NCBI GenBank assembly: GCA_038502055.1
Contig: JAXRKN010000042.1
Span: 4,131,001-4,195,000 of the forward strand
Reading direction: 5' to 3'
Source: Tanytarsus gracilentus
Taxonomy: Eukaryota; Arthropoda; Insecta; Diptera; Chironomidae
DNA: 64,000 nt
The notes below the pieces were generated by a model that was not told the DNA's origin, ran no database searches, and was given only the letters and a program-made list of their open reading frames with translations. The translations under genes were made by a program, and so were the position numbers. Shown one piece after another: positions 34,353-47,663 of this stretch; within the stretch, counting starts at the first letter, position 1, and each line of letters begins with the position of its first letter.

Positions 34353-36158
34353 GATTGCATACAAATTTCTTTTAAATTTTTATAATATATGTATTGTTTG
34401 AAAATTTGAACAAAATACTTTTTTAAAAAGAAATAATTATTATATTGTTGAAAAAAGTTTTTTCGATGATGAGCTATGCGCGATAAATGATTTCTTGAAA
34501 CATTCTTCGAAAAATTTCGATATTACTCTGTACCCACACCATGAAACTTTTTTATGTTTTTTAATATTTTAATTGATCAAAAGAGTGTCATCTCATTACG
34601 ACACATTACTTAAATAGACAACAATTTTATTAAATAAATTTCTCCATTATTTTGTTAAGAATAATGTGTTTTTTTGATCAAATAATTTTAAAAACTTCAC
34701 ACAATTATTTCCTATAAACTTTTGTTACAAAACTCTTTATAAAAATTTCGAATAATCATTCGAACTTACTGATGATTTTCAATTTTTTTTGCTAACAGTC
34801 AGTAAATTTTCCGAACTTGTTTTCCTTCAACATTAAGTGATTTTTTCAAGTGAAAAATAAGAACATTCTTTAGATAGAAATTTTTGAAATTTAAGGTTAG
34901 TATGATTCTCAGAAGACTGAAAAAACTCGGTTATATAGCATTATAAAAATTAAACAACTGTAAAGTTAAGGAATATATATGCCTATAAAGATAATTAAAT
35001 AATAATTTTAACTTTAAAAACAAAAAATAATCCGAAATATGTTATCGTAACTTTTAATCTTGCATGACTTCATGTCCGACGATCGAATGACATTCATCAA
35101 TTGATTAATTAGGTTTAAATAAAATACTTTGCCGAAAACAATCATCGCTTGAGTAAAATAAATGAAGTGATTGATTTGCCAAATAAGTCTGGTTGATATG
35201 GTATTTTTTTTTGAAAGCCTAAATTTTATGCATAGCTAGGTGAGAGATAAAAGGGAAAGGCATTTAAAAATACCTATATCAGAATTGTGGCATTGTTTCG
35301 AGAGAAAAAAATTAGGAGAGAAAAGTTCACTCGTGAGATATTCAATATGAGCAAAGAGGAAGGGGAAGGAGAGAAGTCGAAACCATTCAAATCACAAAAT
35401 AATTTTCATCTTCTATAGTTTTTTATCTTCAACGAGACACGATCACTTTAATTAGTTTTAGAGTTTTCCGAAACTAAAAAATCTACATATTATTTTTTTT
35501 GGAAAAGTTAAGGTGCGAAGATTTTAGAATCATTTATAGCGGTAACGCATGAGATTATTACGCAAAGGTTATTAAATGTTTTAAATATTCAATTGAAAAA
35601 CATTTTCATCAGTGCAAAAAAATTACGTAATTATTGAGAAAAAGTGCATTTTCATCAACCTGTAAAATATGAAATAACCCTGCGCAAAAAATATAATTGA
35701 AAAAATTAGCAAACTTAAAATTACTTAAAAAATATTTTTTTGGTAATAAAAGTTGATTTGTAAATTACATTTTTTTAAATGATATTTGGGCATGCCGTTT
35801 TATAAATCGCTGAGTGAGAAAATTTTATGAGCGGTTAAGAGTAGCGTAGAAATGTTTCTCATTTCTCACTTAAAGCTTAAAGAGAGAATGCCGAACCTAC
35901 ATCAACAATAATTATTCGCTCTTGCCTTGCTCTTAACCTTGAGTTGCATTGGCTTTGAAACATGGTTAATATTATTTGATTTTCATACAAACATAATTAG
36001 GTAAAAAGTAAGCTAAAATAACACATAAAAATTGTTTTTTTTTATCAAGCAAAGCGTAATTTAAAGTCTTCTTCTGAATCTTAGCAAACAGTTAATTTTT
36101 ACATGTGTTGCCTTCATAACTAGAAAAATATATTTTTTGCAGCTAAAGAATCTGCAAT
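34353..36158. other. Intergenic, Gpo leader region
   Basis: AT-rich. A strong acceptor (TTTTTTGCAG, 36132-36141) precedes the Gpo ATG by 17 bp, so Gpo has at least one 5' non-coding exon in this region. Its position is not determinable by eye. Confidence 0.45.
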
Positions 36159-38870
36159 ATGGCGTTTCGAAAATTGGGAGTCACGGCACTAGGAACACTT
36201 ATTGGTGGATCGGTAGCTACTTATGCATTAAGAAATAATGATGATATGCTCGCTAGGGTTCAACTAGAAGAGAAAGTTATTAAGCGAGCAAGAAAACTCC
36301 CTCCAAGGGCTGAACAAGTAGTGTCATTGCAGTCAGGAGAAGAATATGATGTCCTCATCATTGGCGGAGGTGCCACTGGAGCAGGTTGTGCGTTGGATGC
36401 GTGCACAAGAGGATTAAAAACGGCTTTGGTTGAGGCAAGCGATTTTGCTAGTGGAACGTCATCCAGATCAACAAAATTAATTCACGGTGGTGTCAGATAT
36501 TTGCAAAAGGCCATATTGGGGGTAATGTAAACCAATATAAAACATAAATTTTAACTAAAAAATAATTTTCAGCTCGATCTTGAGCAATACAATATGGTAA
36601 GAGAAGCATTGCGTGAGCGTGCATCAATGCTTCAGTCTGCTCCTCATTTAACCCATCCCTTACCGATTATGCTGCCAGTTTATACGTACGTAAAATAGGT
36701 CTCATAAGTCTATAGGTACAGGTGTAAAAAATGATTGATTTTAAATAGGTGGTGGCAAGTTCCTTATTTTTGGGTGGGCATCAAAGCATATGACTTAGTA
36801 GCTGGCGATAGAAATGTCAAATCAAGCTATTATCTCTCTAAAAGTGAAGCCCTCGAAAGATTTCCAATGCTTAAGAGTGATAGGTTGTGTGGTGCCATTG
36901 TTTATTATGATGGTCAGCAAGATGATGCAAGGATGTGTGTATCAGTTGCATTAACAGGTAAATATCAAATTTTTTTCTCATAAATGCAACAATTAATAAT
37001 AATTTAATAGCTGCTCGATATGGTGCAACTGTCGCTAATCACGTCGAGGTCAAAGAACTTTTAAAGAAACCTGATGCTACTGGAAAAGAAGTCCTTTGTG
37101 GTGCTAAACTCAAAGATGTTTTGAGTGGAAAGGTAAATATTTTTATAAGATCCTCAGGATATGTGATTTTAATTTAATTTAAAGGAATGGACTGTTAAAG
37201 CCAAGTGCATCATAAATGCAACTGGTCCGTTTACTGACTCAATTCGTAAAATGGATAATCCTAATGTAAAGTCAATTTGCTGTCCAAGTTCTGGTGTCCA
37301 CATTGTCCTGCCAGGTACACTTAAAATTTTTATTTTTTTAACGTCAAACGCTTTGCTATACCAACTGTAAACCATAGGTTACTATTCACCACAAAAAATG
37401 GGATTACTCGATCCTGATACTAGCGATGGTCGTGTTATCTTCTTCCTTCCATGGCTGCGTGGTACAAGTAAGTATTTAATGGTCAATGAATTTACAATTT
37501 TAAAACGTGGATCATTTTTAGTTGCCGGAACAACTGACCAACCGTGCGAAGTTACCCGTCAGCCAGCACCAACCGAAGATGATATTTCATTCATATTGAG
37601 CGAAATAAAAAATTATCTTAACAAGGATGTAGATGTTCGTCGGGGAGATGTATTGAGCGCTTGGTGTGGCATTCGACCATTGGTTTCTGACCCAAATAAG
37701 GACGATACTCAATCACTCGCACGAAACCATATTGTTCACGTAAGTGACTCTAAATTAGTTACAATTGCTGGCGGTAAATGGACGACATACCGCGCCATGG
37801 CGGAACACACTCTCGATGCTGCTGTAAAAGCCTGCGATTTGAAGCCAAGTCGACCTTGCGTTACTGATAAAATTCAGATCGAAGGATCGCACGGATGGAC
37901 ACCGACCATGTATATTCGATTGGTGCAAGATTTTGGAATGGAAACAGAAGTTGCACAACATTTATCACAAGCTTACGGTGATCGCGCATATCCAGTCGCT
38001 AAATTGGCTTCTCTCACAGGAAAGAGATGGCCTATTATTGGAAAGCGCATTCATCCTGAATTTCCATACATTGACGCGGAAATTCGTTATGGCGTTCGAG
38101 GTAACCTAACATTCTGTTTTAAAAAGAGAATTTGAATTAACTTTTCATTAATTTTAGAGTACGCATGTACTGCTGTCGATATGATTGCCAGGCGCTTAAG
38201 ATTAGCTTTCTTAAACGCACAAGCAGCTCAAGAAGCGCTTCCCATTGTCGTTGATATCATGGCAGAAGAATTAAAATGGTCTAATGAAGAAAAACAACGA
38301 CAAATCAAAATGGCCACTGATTTCTTGAACCTTGAAATGGGTCTTGCTGTCAATAAATCCATGAAAGAAAAGACTCCCGTTAACCTTGCTCCCGATGAAG
38401 TTCAGAAGTACAAGAAACGATTTGAGGTTATCGATAAAGAAAAGAAAGGCTACGTCTCTATCACTGATATTCGTAGGGCACTCAAGGTACATGAAATTTT
38501 AATTACTATAATTGAAAGATAAAACTTTTTTTAAATTATTTTTTTAGAGCTTTGGAGATGCTGATATTTCTGGAGAAGAGCTTCACGAGATTCTTCGTGA
38601 AATTGATACCAATATGAATGGACAAGTTGAACTTGATGAATATCTTCAGGTTAATAAGACTTTTCCACTAAGCGTTTTATTCGTAGATTTTAAGATCAAT
38701 TTTTAATTAATCTTTTTGTTCAACCTCCAAATTAGATGATGAGCGCTATCAAAAGCGGTGCAGTAGCATACTCACGGTTTGCACGTGTCGCCGAGCTTGA
38801 AGAAGCTAAGGAAAATGAAATTAAAGCGAGAAACAAGATCTCCATCGATCGCAGTGGAGGCGGTTTGTAG
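36159..38870 (+). CDS. Gpo1: Mitochondrial FAD-dependent glycerol-3-phosphate dehydrogenase
   Basis: Nine exons (36159-36521, 36573-36685, 36749-36957, 37011-37132, 37185-37314, 37378-38100, 38158-38486, 38548-38649, 38736-38870) give 2226 bp, 741 aa. The enzyme passes electrons from glycerol-3-phosphate to ubiquinone on the outer face of the inner mitochondrial membrane, the mitochondrial half of the glycerol-phosphate shuttle so active in flight muscle. Visible features: short N-terminal leader (MAFRKLGVTALGTLIGG), FAD Rossmann motif DVLIIGGGATGAGCALDA, family signatures SSRSTKLIHGGVRYL and AGGKWTTYRAMAEHTL, and the C-terminal EF-hand pair with loops DKEKKGYVSITD and DTNMNGQVELDE. The first loop is degenerate at several calcium positions; the second is canonical. 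It ends RSGGGL. A strong acceptor at 39491 could replace that end (see findings). Confidence 0.96.
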
Positions 38871-39819
38871 TTTGATTTTATTATAACTTTTTTAAATTTT
38901 TAATGAAATTTCCATGCATTCGATCAATTTGCATGCTCGTTTCATTAAAATTTTTCATTTTTTCATACAAAATCTCAAATCCTTTGGCTGACATTGATGT
39001 TATAATTTTCGCAATGAAATTTCTCTCAAAAAAGTGTGATGAATAAACAAGAAAATCAGGCAATTTTGTGAAATTTAAACCGATGTCAGCACTTACCTCA
39101 AGACTTTAAAGAAAAAAAGACTTAAATTTAGACAAAAACCAAAGAACGAAACTAAATTATTTGTATTGGAATTTTTATACATTTAAAAAATGAAATAATT
39201 TGTTAGATTGGCTTTAATGATATTGAAATAAATTGGACAAAAATTATCAGTATTTTAATTTAACTGCTACCTTCCTTGCTCATATGTGTATAAGGTAATG
39301 CTTCTCTTTTTTCATTATTCTATTTTTATTTTATTTTTTGTTTCTTTAATTTAGTTTCTAACTAATGTGTGTCAACTTAATCGCATTTTATCCGTCCGTG
39401 AATATAATATATTGATTTAAAAAATTGTCTTGTGATGAGTGATCTTTAAACTAAGTTAATTTTTAATTATGTGTTATATTTCTTTTTCCAGGGATGTAAA
39501 ACTCAAACTTCAATAAAAAAAATTGTTTTTAAAACCACTTTCCCAATTTATAAATGGATATTCAACGAATCGTACTACTATATTAACTTCATAATATCTA
39601 ACAAAACAAAAGACAACCCACGAATTAATTGTTAAGATTAATTTTATTCAAGCTTTTTTGACTAAAAAATAAACCTAATCTGTCAATTTCTTATTGAAAT
39701 TGTTTATATGTACAATTAATATACACTGTTGTCAATAGATATGCTATCATCATAATTGATGCATCAGTAATTAATTTTCAGCATTTTCAAAAGGAACCGA
39801 AGCTGAAAAACCCTTTATG
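38871..39819. other. Intergenic/3' UTRs of converging genes
   Basis: 3' UTR of Gpo and of Spps (converging). A strong splice acceptor at 39480-39491 (TTCTTTTTCCAG) is the only notable signal. Confidence 0.5.
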
Positions 39820-42800
39820 CTAGTTTCCTGTGTCATTTTCCTCAATTGTCATCTTTTCTTCACTGGAATCATTACTGGCGTCGGATGAGGCACTTTGAGT
39901 TGAATTTGTTATATCCTACGACGAAGAAATTAAAATTATTATTTATCCCCTTTAGAGTCCCCTCAAATGAAAGTTCTCACTTGAGAATAATTCACCTCCT
40001 TGATCGTGTACATTGTGGTAGCACCTTGAACTTGAACATGTGATCCATCAGTCGCTTGATCGTTATTCGTTATCCATACGAATTGCTCTTGATTTACACA
40101 ATTTGAGTCGAGCTGTATAACATTAGGTTGTTCAACAGCACTTTCATCTTTGAGTACATAAACAATTTCCTCCTGTGCATCAGCAGCGTCATCGGAACCG
40201 AGTTTGTTTTTTCCAGCCAACGATTGAGATTGAACTATTATAAATTGTTGTTGTTGCTGCTGCTGCTGCTGCTGTTCCTGTGAATCCTGTTGCTGTTGTG
40301 ATGATTGATTTTCGAGGGTAATAATCTTCATATCCTCAATTTTAAGCTGCAAACAAAGTATTATTATGTGAAATTTAATTATTTACTTTCAAAAATGTCA
40401 CCTCTTTTCGGTTTTTGCTGTGTGTTCTCAAGTGCTTCGACAAGTGGTCAGAACGCATGAATTTCTTCGAACACTCTGAACATTGAAAACGTTTTTCTCC
40501 TGTGTGTGTTCGTCTATGTCGTTGTAGTTCATCAGATCGAGTAAACCTTTTGCCACAAAAAACCTGAGAATACATTTTTATCAATTACATTTTTGCCTAA
40601 GCCTAAGTTTAATAATATTGAACAATTGAACTTACCCATTCGCAAGTGAAGGGACGTTCACCTATGATAATGAAGTTTTCTTTTAATTATTTCTCCAGAT
40701 AAAGAGTAAAAATTAAACTTACCCGTATGCCATCGCAGATGCGCTCTCAAATGAGAAGTTTTTCCATAAACTTTATTGCATCCAGCTACGTGACAAATGT
40801 GTTGTTTTTTTCGATCCGTGCTGCGATCAGGCATTGTGCAGTTGGGACAGGTACATGCAACTCTTCGGACTCTTGGTTTTGTTTCCGGTGTAAATGAACT
40901 CGCTTCGCTTTTTACATTAATATTTACATTCACCGATGTCTGACTTAGTGTTGGCTGACTTGAGACGGGTGTTACGGATATAGTTGTGGACATGGATGTT
41001 TTGGTGTCACTGCAAGAAGAACTGATCGGAGCCGGCTGTATTGTAATATGATTTGATGAACTAACTTCGGGTTTAATATTTGTCGTAGATGGCAGCGCTG
41101 TTATTTGAAGACCACCTTGACTTGTTAATATTGATGTAGGAGCTTGACTTGTCGAAAGTGACGAAGACAAAGTGACTGTTGGTGGTGTATTCGAAGAAGA
41201 GGAAACTTGCAAGAGCACAGGGTTTTCTGGCTGTTTAATTATCCATTTAGGAGTCGTTGTTGTAGTGGCAGTGGTCTCGGAATTTTCGCTCGATACTTTT
41301 AATTGTACATTGGTACTCGTGGATGAGGTGGTCTGTGTTTGAAGGGATGGTGTTGAGGGAACGGTTGAAATTGATTGACTCGAGGAGGTGACAGGTTGAC
41401 TTTGTACTACTGTAGAGGATTGCGGAATTTGTTGAATTGTCTGTATTGTAGGTTGTGACGCCCTAATAATTTTAATAGTATTTTATTCATTAATATTTTT
41501 TTTATCAATAAATATGAAAAATACTTACATTTGAGTCATGAAGGGCGCTCCATTGAGGGCGTTCGCAGAAATCACCTGAACGTTTCCAATGCCGGGAATA
41601 TGTTGGATTTGTGTCGGTACTGGGACATTTGGGTTAAACTGTATGATGTTCTGGTTGGTAAGTAATTATGTAATTATTTCAGTATTATTTATTTGTTTAA
41701 ACAATTATTTTTTCTCTCGGTAATAATATGTTCAAAATTCGATTGATAAGAAATCGAATTGTTTAAATTTCAATAATCTCTCGTAATTACCAAAAAAAGA
41801 GGTGGTTAATGAATGAAAATTATAAAATAATTTTACTTACTGGGTTGGGAGGTCTCATTAATTGTGTCGGTATTACGATCTGCTGCCCTTGTGAATTTGT
41901 AATCGTAATTGGTTGATTTGATGATGGATCTTGTGAGAGAGTGCCATCTGATTTAAGCACTTGTTGCGGTTGTTGTTGCTGCTGTTGGAGAAATGGAACG
42001 CTTGCCAGCTGGACTTGCTGTATTTGTCCAGAAGGTGTTATAATATTGGCTATTTGCTGGGTCATTTGAGGAATGATTTGCATTTGAGGCTGTACAATTT
42101 GAGGAAATTGATTGCCAAAACATTGTATTGGAACATTGACCGTCTGATAAATAGTTTGTCCATTTCCAGTATTTATTGGCACCTGAACGGGAATTGTTTG
42201 CGGTTGCATGGGAAATTGAACCACTTGAGGCATGGCTGGTCTGACTTGAACACTTTGACCTTAAAAAAATTAAATTAAATTATTACCAACTAATAGAGAG
42301 GATACAGTTTTAGTGTTATCAGATAAAGAAAGCAGTGTGAAAAAGCCAAAAACAATCCACAATGTGCCATTTTAACAATAATTAGTTATTAGTAGAAGTC
42401 AATACGTACCCGCGGCTGTAAATGCATTTGCCGGAATCTGAATTGATTGTGTATTTCCAGTTGGAATAGTAAGGAAAGTATTTTGCTGCTGATTCTGATT
42501 AGTGTTCGTCTGATTAGTAGAATTTTGACTTTGATTGGACGCACCCTGAATTGTGTTTCCGGCTTGTTGAAGACTCGAATTTTGTGAATTTGCTTGATTT
42601 TGAGATTGAGCATTAGCAGCAGTAGGTCCGAGAGGAATTTGAATGTTTGTTCCCGAAATAGTTAGTGTAGCTTGATTCCCACCACTATTAACTGTGTGTG
42701 TGTGTGTATTTTCGAGTGTTAAAGCATTTCACAAACATGATTTATATATTTAAGTAGTGAATTGTTATTTTTTGGATGTGGTGCATTAATGAATGGTCGG

Positions 42801-43936
42801 TTTAGTTAGTGATTTATAAAAAGGAAAGGAATGATAATAACAAAACAGATATTAAACACCACCACTGTTAATTAATGCATTTATATAGTAAAACCCATTT
42901 TACTTACCATTTGGTAATTGAACGGTCTGCTGCATGTTTTGAAGAAAATTACCGGATGCGGTCATAAGAGGACCTCTTATGATTTGACCTGATGGTGTGA
43001 TGAATGCTTGCTGCATATGTTGATTAGGAATTAAAAGTGTCTCCTGTCCATCAACCGGCTGCAAAACTTGAAAAATGCCATTTGGACCCTGGATAATTTG
43101 GCCAACATGCTGCTGCTGCTGCTGTTGCATAGGGCTTTGTTGTTGTTGATCATTATTTTGCTTGACTTGTATTAATTGCTGACCAATAGAGGATCCGTCG
43201 GGTTGTTTTAATTGAATTATTTGATGCTGGGGCATTTGAAGATTAATTATTTGACCTTGACCTGTGGGTGAAGCGAAAAGGGTTTTGTTTTGTTGGGCTT
43301 GAGCTTGAAAAGCCTGCACTTGTTGCTATAAATGGGATTTTATTAGCCATGAGACTATTTTTAAATTATTAATGGCTATTTACCTGTAGTTGAACTGCAT
43401 CGGCAGCATTTAGTTGGTGAATTTGTGGAGAGGAAGCACCTTGTCCAGGTAAAAAGTTTTGAAGTTGCTGCAATGTAATTATTTGAGGAGTGTTCCCTTG
43501 CATCAATGTCTGTTGATGTAAAGATTGCTGATGCGAAGAATTGTGTGAATTGGGAGCTTGGACATGTGATTGCGGACTTTGTGATTGAGGCTGAGAATGT
43601 TGCATTAGAGCTGCATTAAGTTCATTTCCCTAAAAAATTGAAGATTTTAGTGATTCAAAAATTATAACAATCTAAAATAAATTGTGTTGCCCAAAAAACC
43701 ATAAAGAGAGTTGTTAGTCGTTCGATAAAATGATAAATTAAAAGAAAAGCGAACAATTGAAATTTAATAAATCATAATACTTAATGAAAGTGAAAAATAA
43801 ATGAAAAGAAGTGCGAATATGAAATGTATAAAGCATGAGATAATTAGGATGGTATCTAGACCTGAAATCCAGCCGCTTGTAATTGTGCAAGTAAACTCGC
43901 ACTAACAACTCGAACTTCTCCTGCTTGATGCTCCAT
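39820..43936 (-). CDS. Spps: Spps, Sp1/KLF-family transcription factor
   Basis: Eleven exons (43862-43936, 43384-43629, 42908-43325, 42410-42691, 41841-42259, 41529-41650, 40723-41462, 40636-40661, 40402-40563, 39981-40346, 39820-39915) give 2952 bp, 983 aa, close to fly Spps. The N-terminal two thirds is Q-, S/T- and V-rich with repeated GQIIQ- and VQL-type activation modules like Sp1. A Buttonhead box (RRVACTCPNC) precedes three fingers: CHVAGCNKVYGKTSHLRAH, CEWVFCGKRFTRSDELQRH and CSECSKKFMRSDHLSKH. These bind GC/GT boxes. A polyglutamine run lies after the fingers. Spps binds Polycomb response elements and supports pairing-sensitive silencing in Drosophila. The start MEHQAGEVRVVSASLLAQL is followed by a splice junction. 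A 26-bp exon (40636-40661) carries the second finger's start. The acceptor of exon 4 is set by a CACACAG tract. Confidence 0.94.
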
Positions 43937-43963
43937 ATTTTGAAATTTAAACATCTATTTTTA

Positions 43964-43971
43964 AATCGATA
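43964..43971 (-). promoter_or_regulatory. Candidate DRE (DNA replication-related element) at Spps 5' end
   Basis: AATCGATA, 7 of 8 matches to TATCGATA, 28 bp upstream of the Spps ATG. DRE sites are common in housekeeping promoters of flies. Position and orientation are suggestive only. Confidence 0.35.
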
Positions 43972-44518
43972 GTCGTATTTCTGGTTTAATTCCTCAACCT
44001 ACTATTATTATTTTTAGTTTTTTTTCGGGTTTTCTTAATTTTTCTTCTGTATTTTGCTTGCGTGTTTTCACTAGAAAGAAATTTTTTAAATTGTTGGTAC
44101 TGGATCTTTTTTATGCCCGCCATTATTGAAATCTCTTCTCTCTCTTTTTTTCACAAAACGCTTTTAAAATTTATTTTTCTTATTTAAACTTTAGATTTAA
44201 AGCTTAAATATATCTTTGATTACTAAATTCAATGAGTTTTTTCACTAATTGAAATCTATACAGCTGGATTTGTAAAATTAATTTTTTTTTCTCAAAATTA
44301 TTTTACTTTTTTGAAAAAAACAGAGAACTTGACTTGTTTTTTACCTCCTCTTTGGTGGATTTTTTTGCTTCTTTTTTCTTTCTTGGCATTTCAGTACTTA
44401 TTTAGCGACAAAAATGCTTGAAATTTATTTAAACTTGAGATTTTTCACTAGTAAACAATTTTTTTCAGAAATATAAATTCTGCTATTAAAATTTTGTGCA
44501 CTAACTCATACACATATC

Positions 44519-44681
44519 CGAGGGGATAACGAGAGTGCCGAATTGCCTAATTGCCGAGTAGCATACAGTTTTGCCGAAAACGCCGAATATATTATGGAAA
44601 TGCCGAGAAAAAATATGCTTTCACTAACTAGTGAATATTTAATTTTCCTAAATAAATTCGGTTTCTCGTTATCCCCCCTCG
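44519..44681. mobile_element. Small MITE-like element with inverted ends and TGCCGA repeats
   Basis: The left end CGAGGGGATAACGAGA (44519-44534) is matched by TCTCGTTATCCCCCCTCG (44664-44681), two extra C apart from this inverted. Between them TGCCGA or a close variant occurs five times at irregular spacing. The length is about 163 bp. No clear target duplication. It lies about 580 bp upstream of the Spps start codon. Confidence 0.65.
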
Positions 44682-44800
44682 CACATCACATACCGTGTTT
44701 GTTAATGAAATAAATTTTTAGAACAGTTCAAATTTTTAAAGTTCGTTCGGCAATGAATATTTTTATTGCAAGGTAAAATATGAATTGTACATATTTAATT

Positions 44801-46659
44801 TTAATTGTTGAGATTTTCACCTTCATCCTGCTCATTTCCTTCGCATGGTTTGCATTTTAGGATTTGCTTATAGTGCACAATTCTGAGATGGCGCTCAAAA
44901 TTCGAACGCTGAAATGAAGAATTTCATGTATATAACGATGTGTATACACATAGTATGAGAAAAATTACCTTAAAATTTAAGTACTTTCCTTCGTGTGTTA
45001 GCTGAAGTCGTATCTTCTTTGAACAGAGGGGACAATTGACTTCCCATATTGATGGTTGAATTTTTGTGAGCTCAACGTTACTGAGGTCGTACTTCGAAAG
45101 GAGCTCATGCGGTACTATCACTTGGCAACTTTGACGTACCAAATCAATCCATCGTTCATGTAAGCCTTCTTCCGAACTAGCGTAGTTCTTTTGAATCTTT
45201 GGCCTTCGACGTCCTGGCGTTCCGATCCGCCCGATTGTGTTTTGAGCTTGTAAGAATTCATCGGCGTACATGTGTTTGGGTTTTTTACTACTTTTGATCG
45301 TGACAATGTTAGAGTGAGATGTTTCGAGCTGATACGGTGAGAAATTTTCATCAAATTCGTCATTATGTTCATATGTATCCGCTTCTTGCTTCACAACTTG
45401 TTCTGCACTATAAATTGCATCATTGTCAACGTCTTCTTCAATTACTTCATGATATTCGACAACTTCCGTTCCATCATCGACATACTCAGACTCCATATCT
45501 TCGTCCTCATAGATGTACTGGACTTGTTGCTTAATTTTTTTAAATAAATTTATTGAACTAGAGAATTAAGCGTTTTTTTAAATGATTTAATACCTGTTCG
45601 TCTTCATAGATTTCAGTAGACGATGAGGATTCTGGCAATTCTTGATGATCTAAAAAGTGAAAATAAAACAATCACACGTTAGATCTTTAGATCTCGATCT
45701 GAAATAATTTTTATAGTCACCTCTCTCTTGAATATAGTGTCTTGTGGAATTTTCAAGCTTTGCGAATTTAATTTTTGGCTTTTCATCTTCACGTGAATAT
45801 CCATGCTCGTCATCTGGTAGTTTTCGCTTAACTACAACTACTTCTGACATTCGCGACAAATTTTGATCGGGTATGGTTTGAATTGTTGTTGTTTGAAAGC
45901 CAGGTGTATTGTTGAACTCTTCCAAATTAGTTTTTTGGAGTTCATGACATAAATTTATGATCAAATTTTTATGGCCAAGTTTTAGCTTAAAGTTTTCGAG
46001 GCGTTGGTTGTGGGCGAGAAGAACATTTTTAAAATTGACTTTTAAACTATCATCGTCACTGAGCTCAGCAAGACCTGTTATTGATTCCTCGAGAGCTTGG
46101 AAAAAATACTTTTTGTCATCCCACATTATTCCTTTTAGCGCTAAATATGAATCAAATCCTAAAATATCATAAAATTTATTTAAATTCATGAAGGAACCAA
46201 ATTAATCATACCGTTATGCGCCAAAATCATTCGAAGAAGTTCTGGGATCTCACCGAAAATCCGTTCCACTTTCGCCCAAAATCCAGTGGATAGTAGATCG
46301 ATCTGTTTTACGTGAAAAAAACATTGAAATTTAAGGTTTTTTTAGAATGAAAACAAAATCATTTGATTTTTTGCATCTATTAGCAATATATCAGTGCGTG
46401 GTCATCGGTGCGTTTTGAAAGAAGAGCATTTTTATCATTGTATAACGATATAATGTTAGAATGAAAAACAAAATTTGTTTTTTTCTCGCGAGAAATTGTA
46501 ATAAAAATAACTTAGAACGTTGTGTTTTGCTGCTAAAAAATTGTTTCTTGTGGAATTAATAAACCAATTATCAAAAAATAATATAGCGGAGCCACAATAG
46601 ACGCCAAATTTCGCATGATCTTTGCCTACCTTTTTACTGCTTCTCACCACAAGACTCAT
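44801..46659 (-). CDS. Uncharacterised acidic nuclear-type protein with one split C2H2 finger
   Basis: Six exons (46630-46659, 46212-46302, 45721-46158, 45594-45649, 44969-45529, 44801-44908) give 1284 bp, 427 aa. Not recognised as a named family. The N-terminal half is helical (GFWAKVERIFGEIPELLR..., FFQALEESITGLAELSDDDS) with a basic patch VVVVKRKLPDDE. The central part is strongly acidic (many E/D, EYHEVIEEDVDND). A basic segment GRRRPKIQKNY follows. Near the C-terminus CPLCSKKI is followed by a stretch read through an intron to RSNFERHLRIVH, a long-spaced C2H2 finger, then CKPC. A DNA-binding or chromatin role is inferred from composition only. The first exon encodes just ten residues (MSLVVRSSKK). 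Head-to-head with drk, 1.0 kb apart. Confidence 0.75.
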
Positions 46660-47663
46660 TCTTGCCTCTCAGTTAAAGACTTCCAGAACAAAGTTATTGT
46701 TAAGTTTTCAATAAAAAAAAAGCTTTTTCCCAAAAATATAAATCAGAAGCAAATTTTGTAAATAAATAAAAGTAAATATTTTTCTGATAAGCGTTTTGAA
46801 GCGGTTTTTATTTAAAATATAAATGAACGTTTGGATTCAGTGAAATATTTTTTGAATAAAAATTATTGTTTTTAAAAATTAATCTTGACGCAAATAATTT
46901 TTATTCACATATATTCTTAAGTTTTTTTTTAACAAACCCTGTTTGTCGATACGATAGCGATTTTACAAATTATAATTAATTTAAAATTGTTAAAAGTAAA
47001 AAATGTTCACTTTCAACGTGTTTCAAGTTTCATTCCGGGTGTTCTACAAAAAAAAAGTAATATGTATTAAAAGAGGACAAGAGTGCAAAGAAATTTTCTA
47101 ATTCCTTAATTTAAGCAAGAAATCGCAACCTTTTTGCACTGATTATTATTTCATTTTATTGACAACCATTTCGACTTCATCGTATGATATAAGTTTATTG
47201 TAAGTATTGCTGAAAAAAGATGCAAAATCACTTCGAAAAAGTGACACTTCCATTCGGTTGTTCGGTGTTCGTCCATTTTTTATGGCGTGTGTGTCGTGCA
47301 TATACCACCGAAGATGAGGAATTTATTTTTAAAATTATTCTCAATAATGCAAAACTAGAGGCATTTTAAAGAAATTACTTGATCAGATTTTTTCTTAGCT
47401 TGCAATTTATTTGATAAAAGTTTACGCCTTTCGCATGAGTCATTTTCAGTGTAGTTTTTATTGTTTTTTTTCTCTCTTCTGTATAATCAATCAATCACTC
47501 AATACTAAAATCACAATCATTTTTCGAATAATTTTTTCAGAATCCTCCAATCATCACTACTCGCTCGTTTTAAATCTATACTGAATACAAAAATATTCTC
47601 GCAGTGCCAGTCCAGCAAAAATTCTAAATATATTTTAGTCATCCACACGAACAACATTGAAAA
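46660..47663. promoter_or_regulatory. Divergent intergenic region before drk
   Basis: One kilobase between two divergent start codons. A strong acceptor-like TTTTTTCAG at 47532-47540, about 120 bp upstream of the drk ATG, suggests a spliced drk leader. No other feature recognised. Confidence 0.4.

Noticed and set aside
42690..42705. TG/AC dinucleotide run at an Spps intron border
   Set aside because: It is the polypyrimidine/CA tract before the exon 4 acceptor, a short microsatellite and not a new feature.
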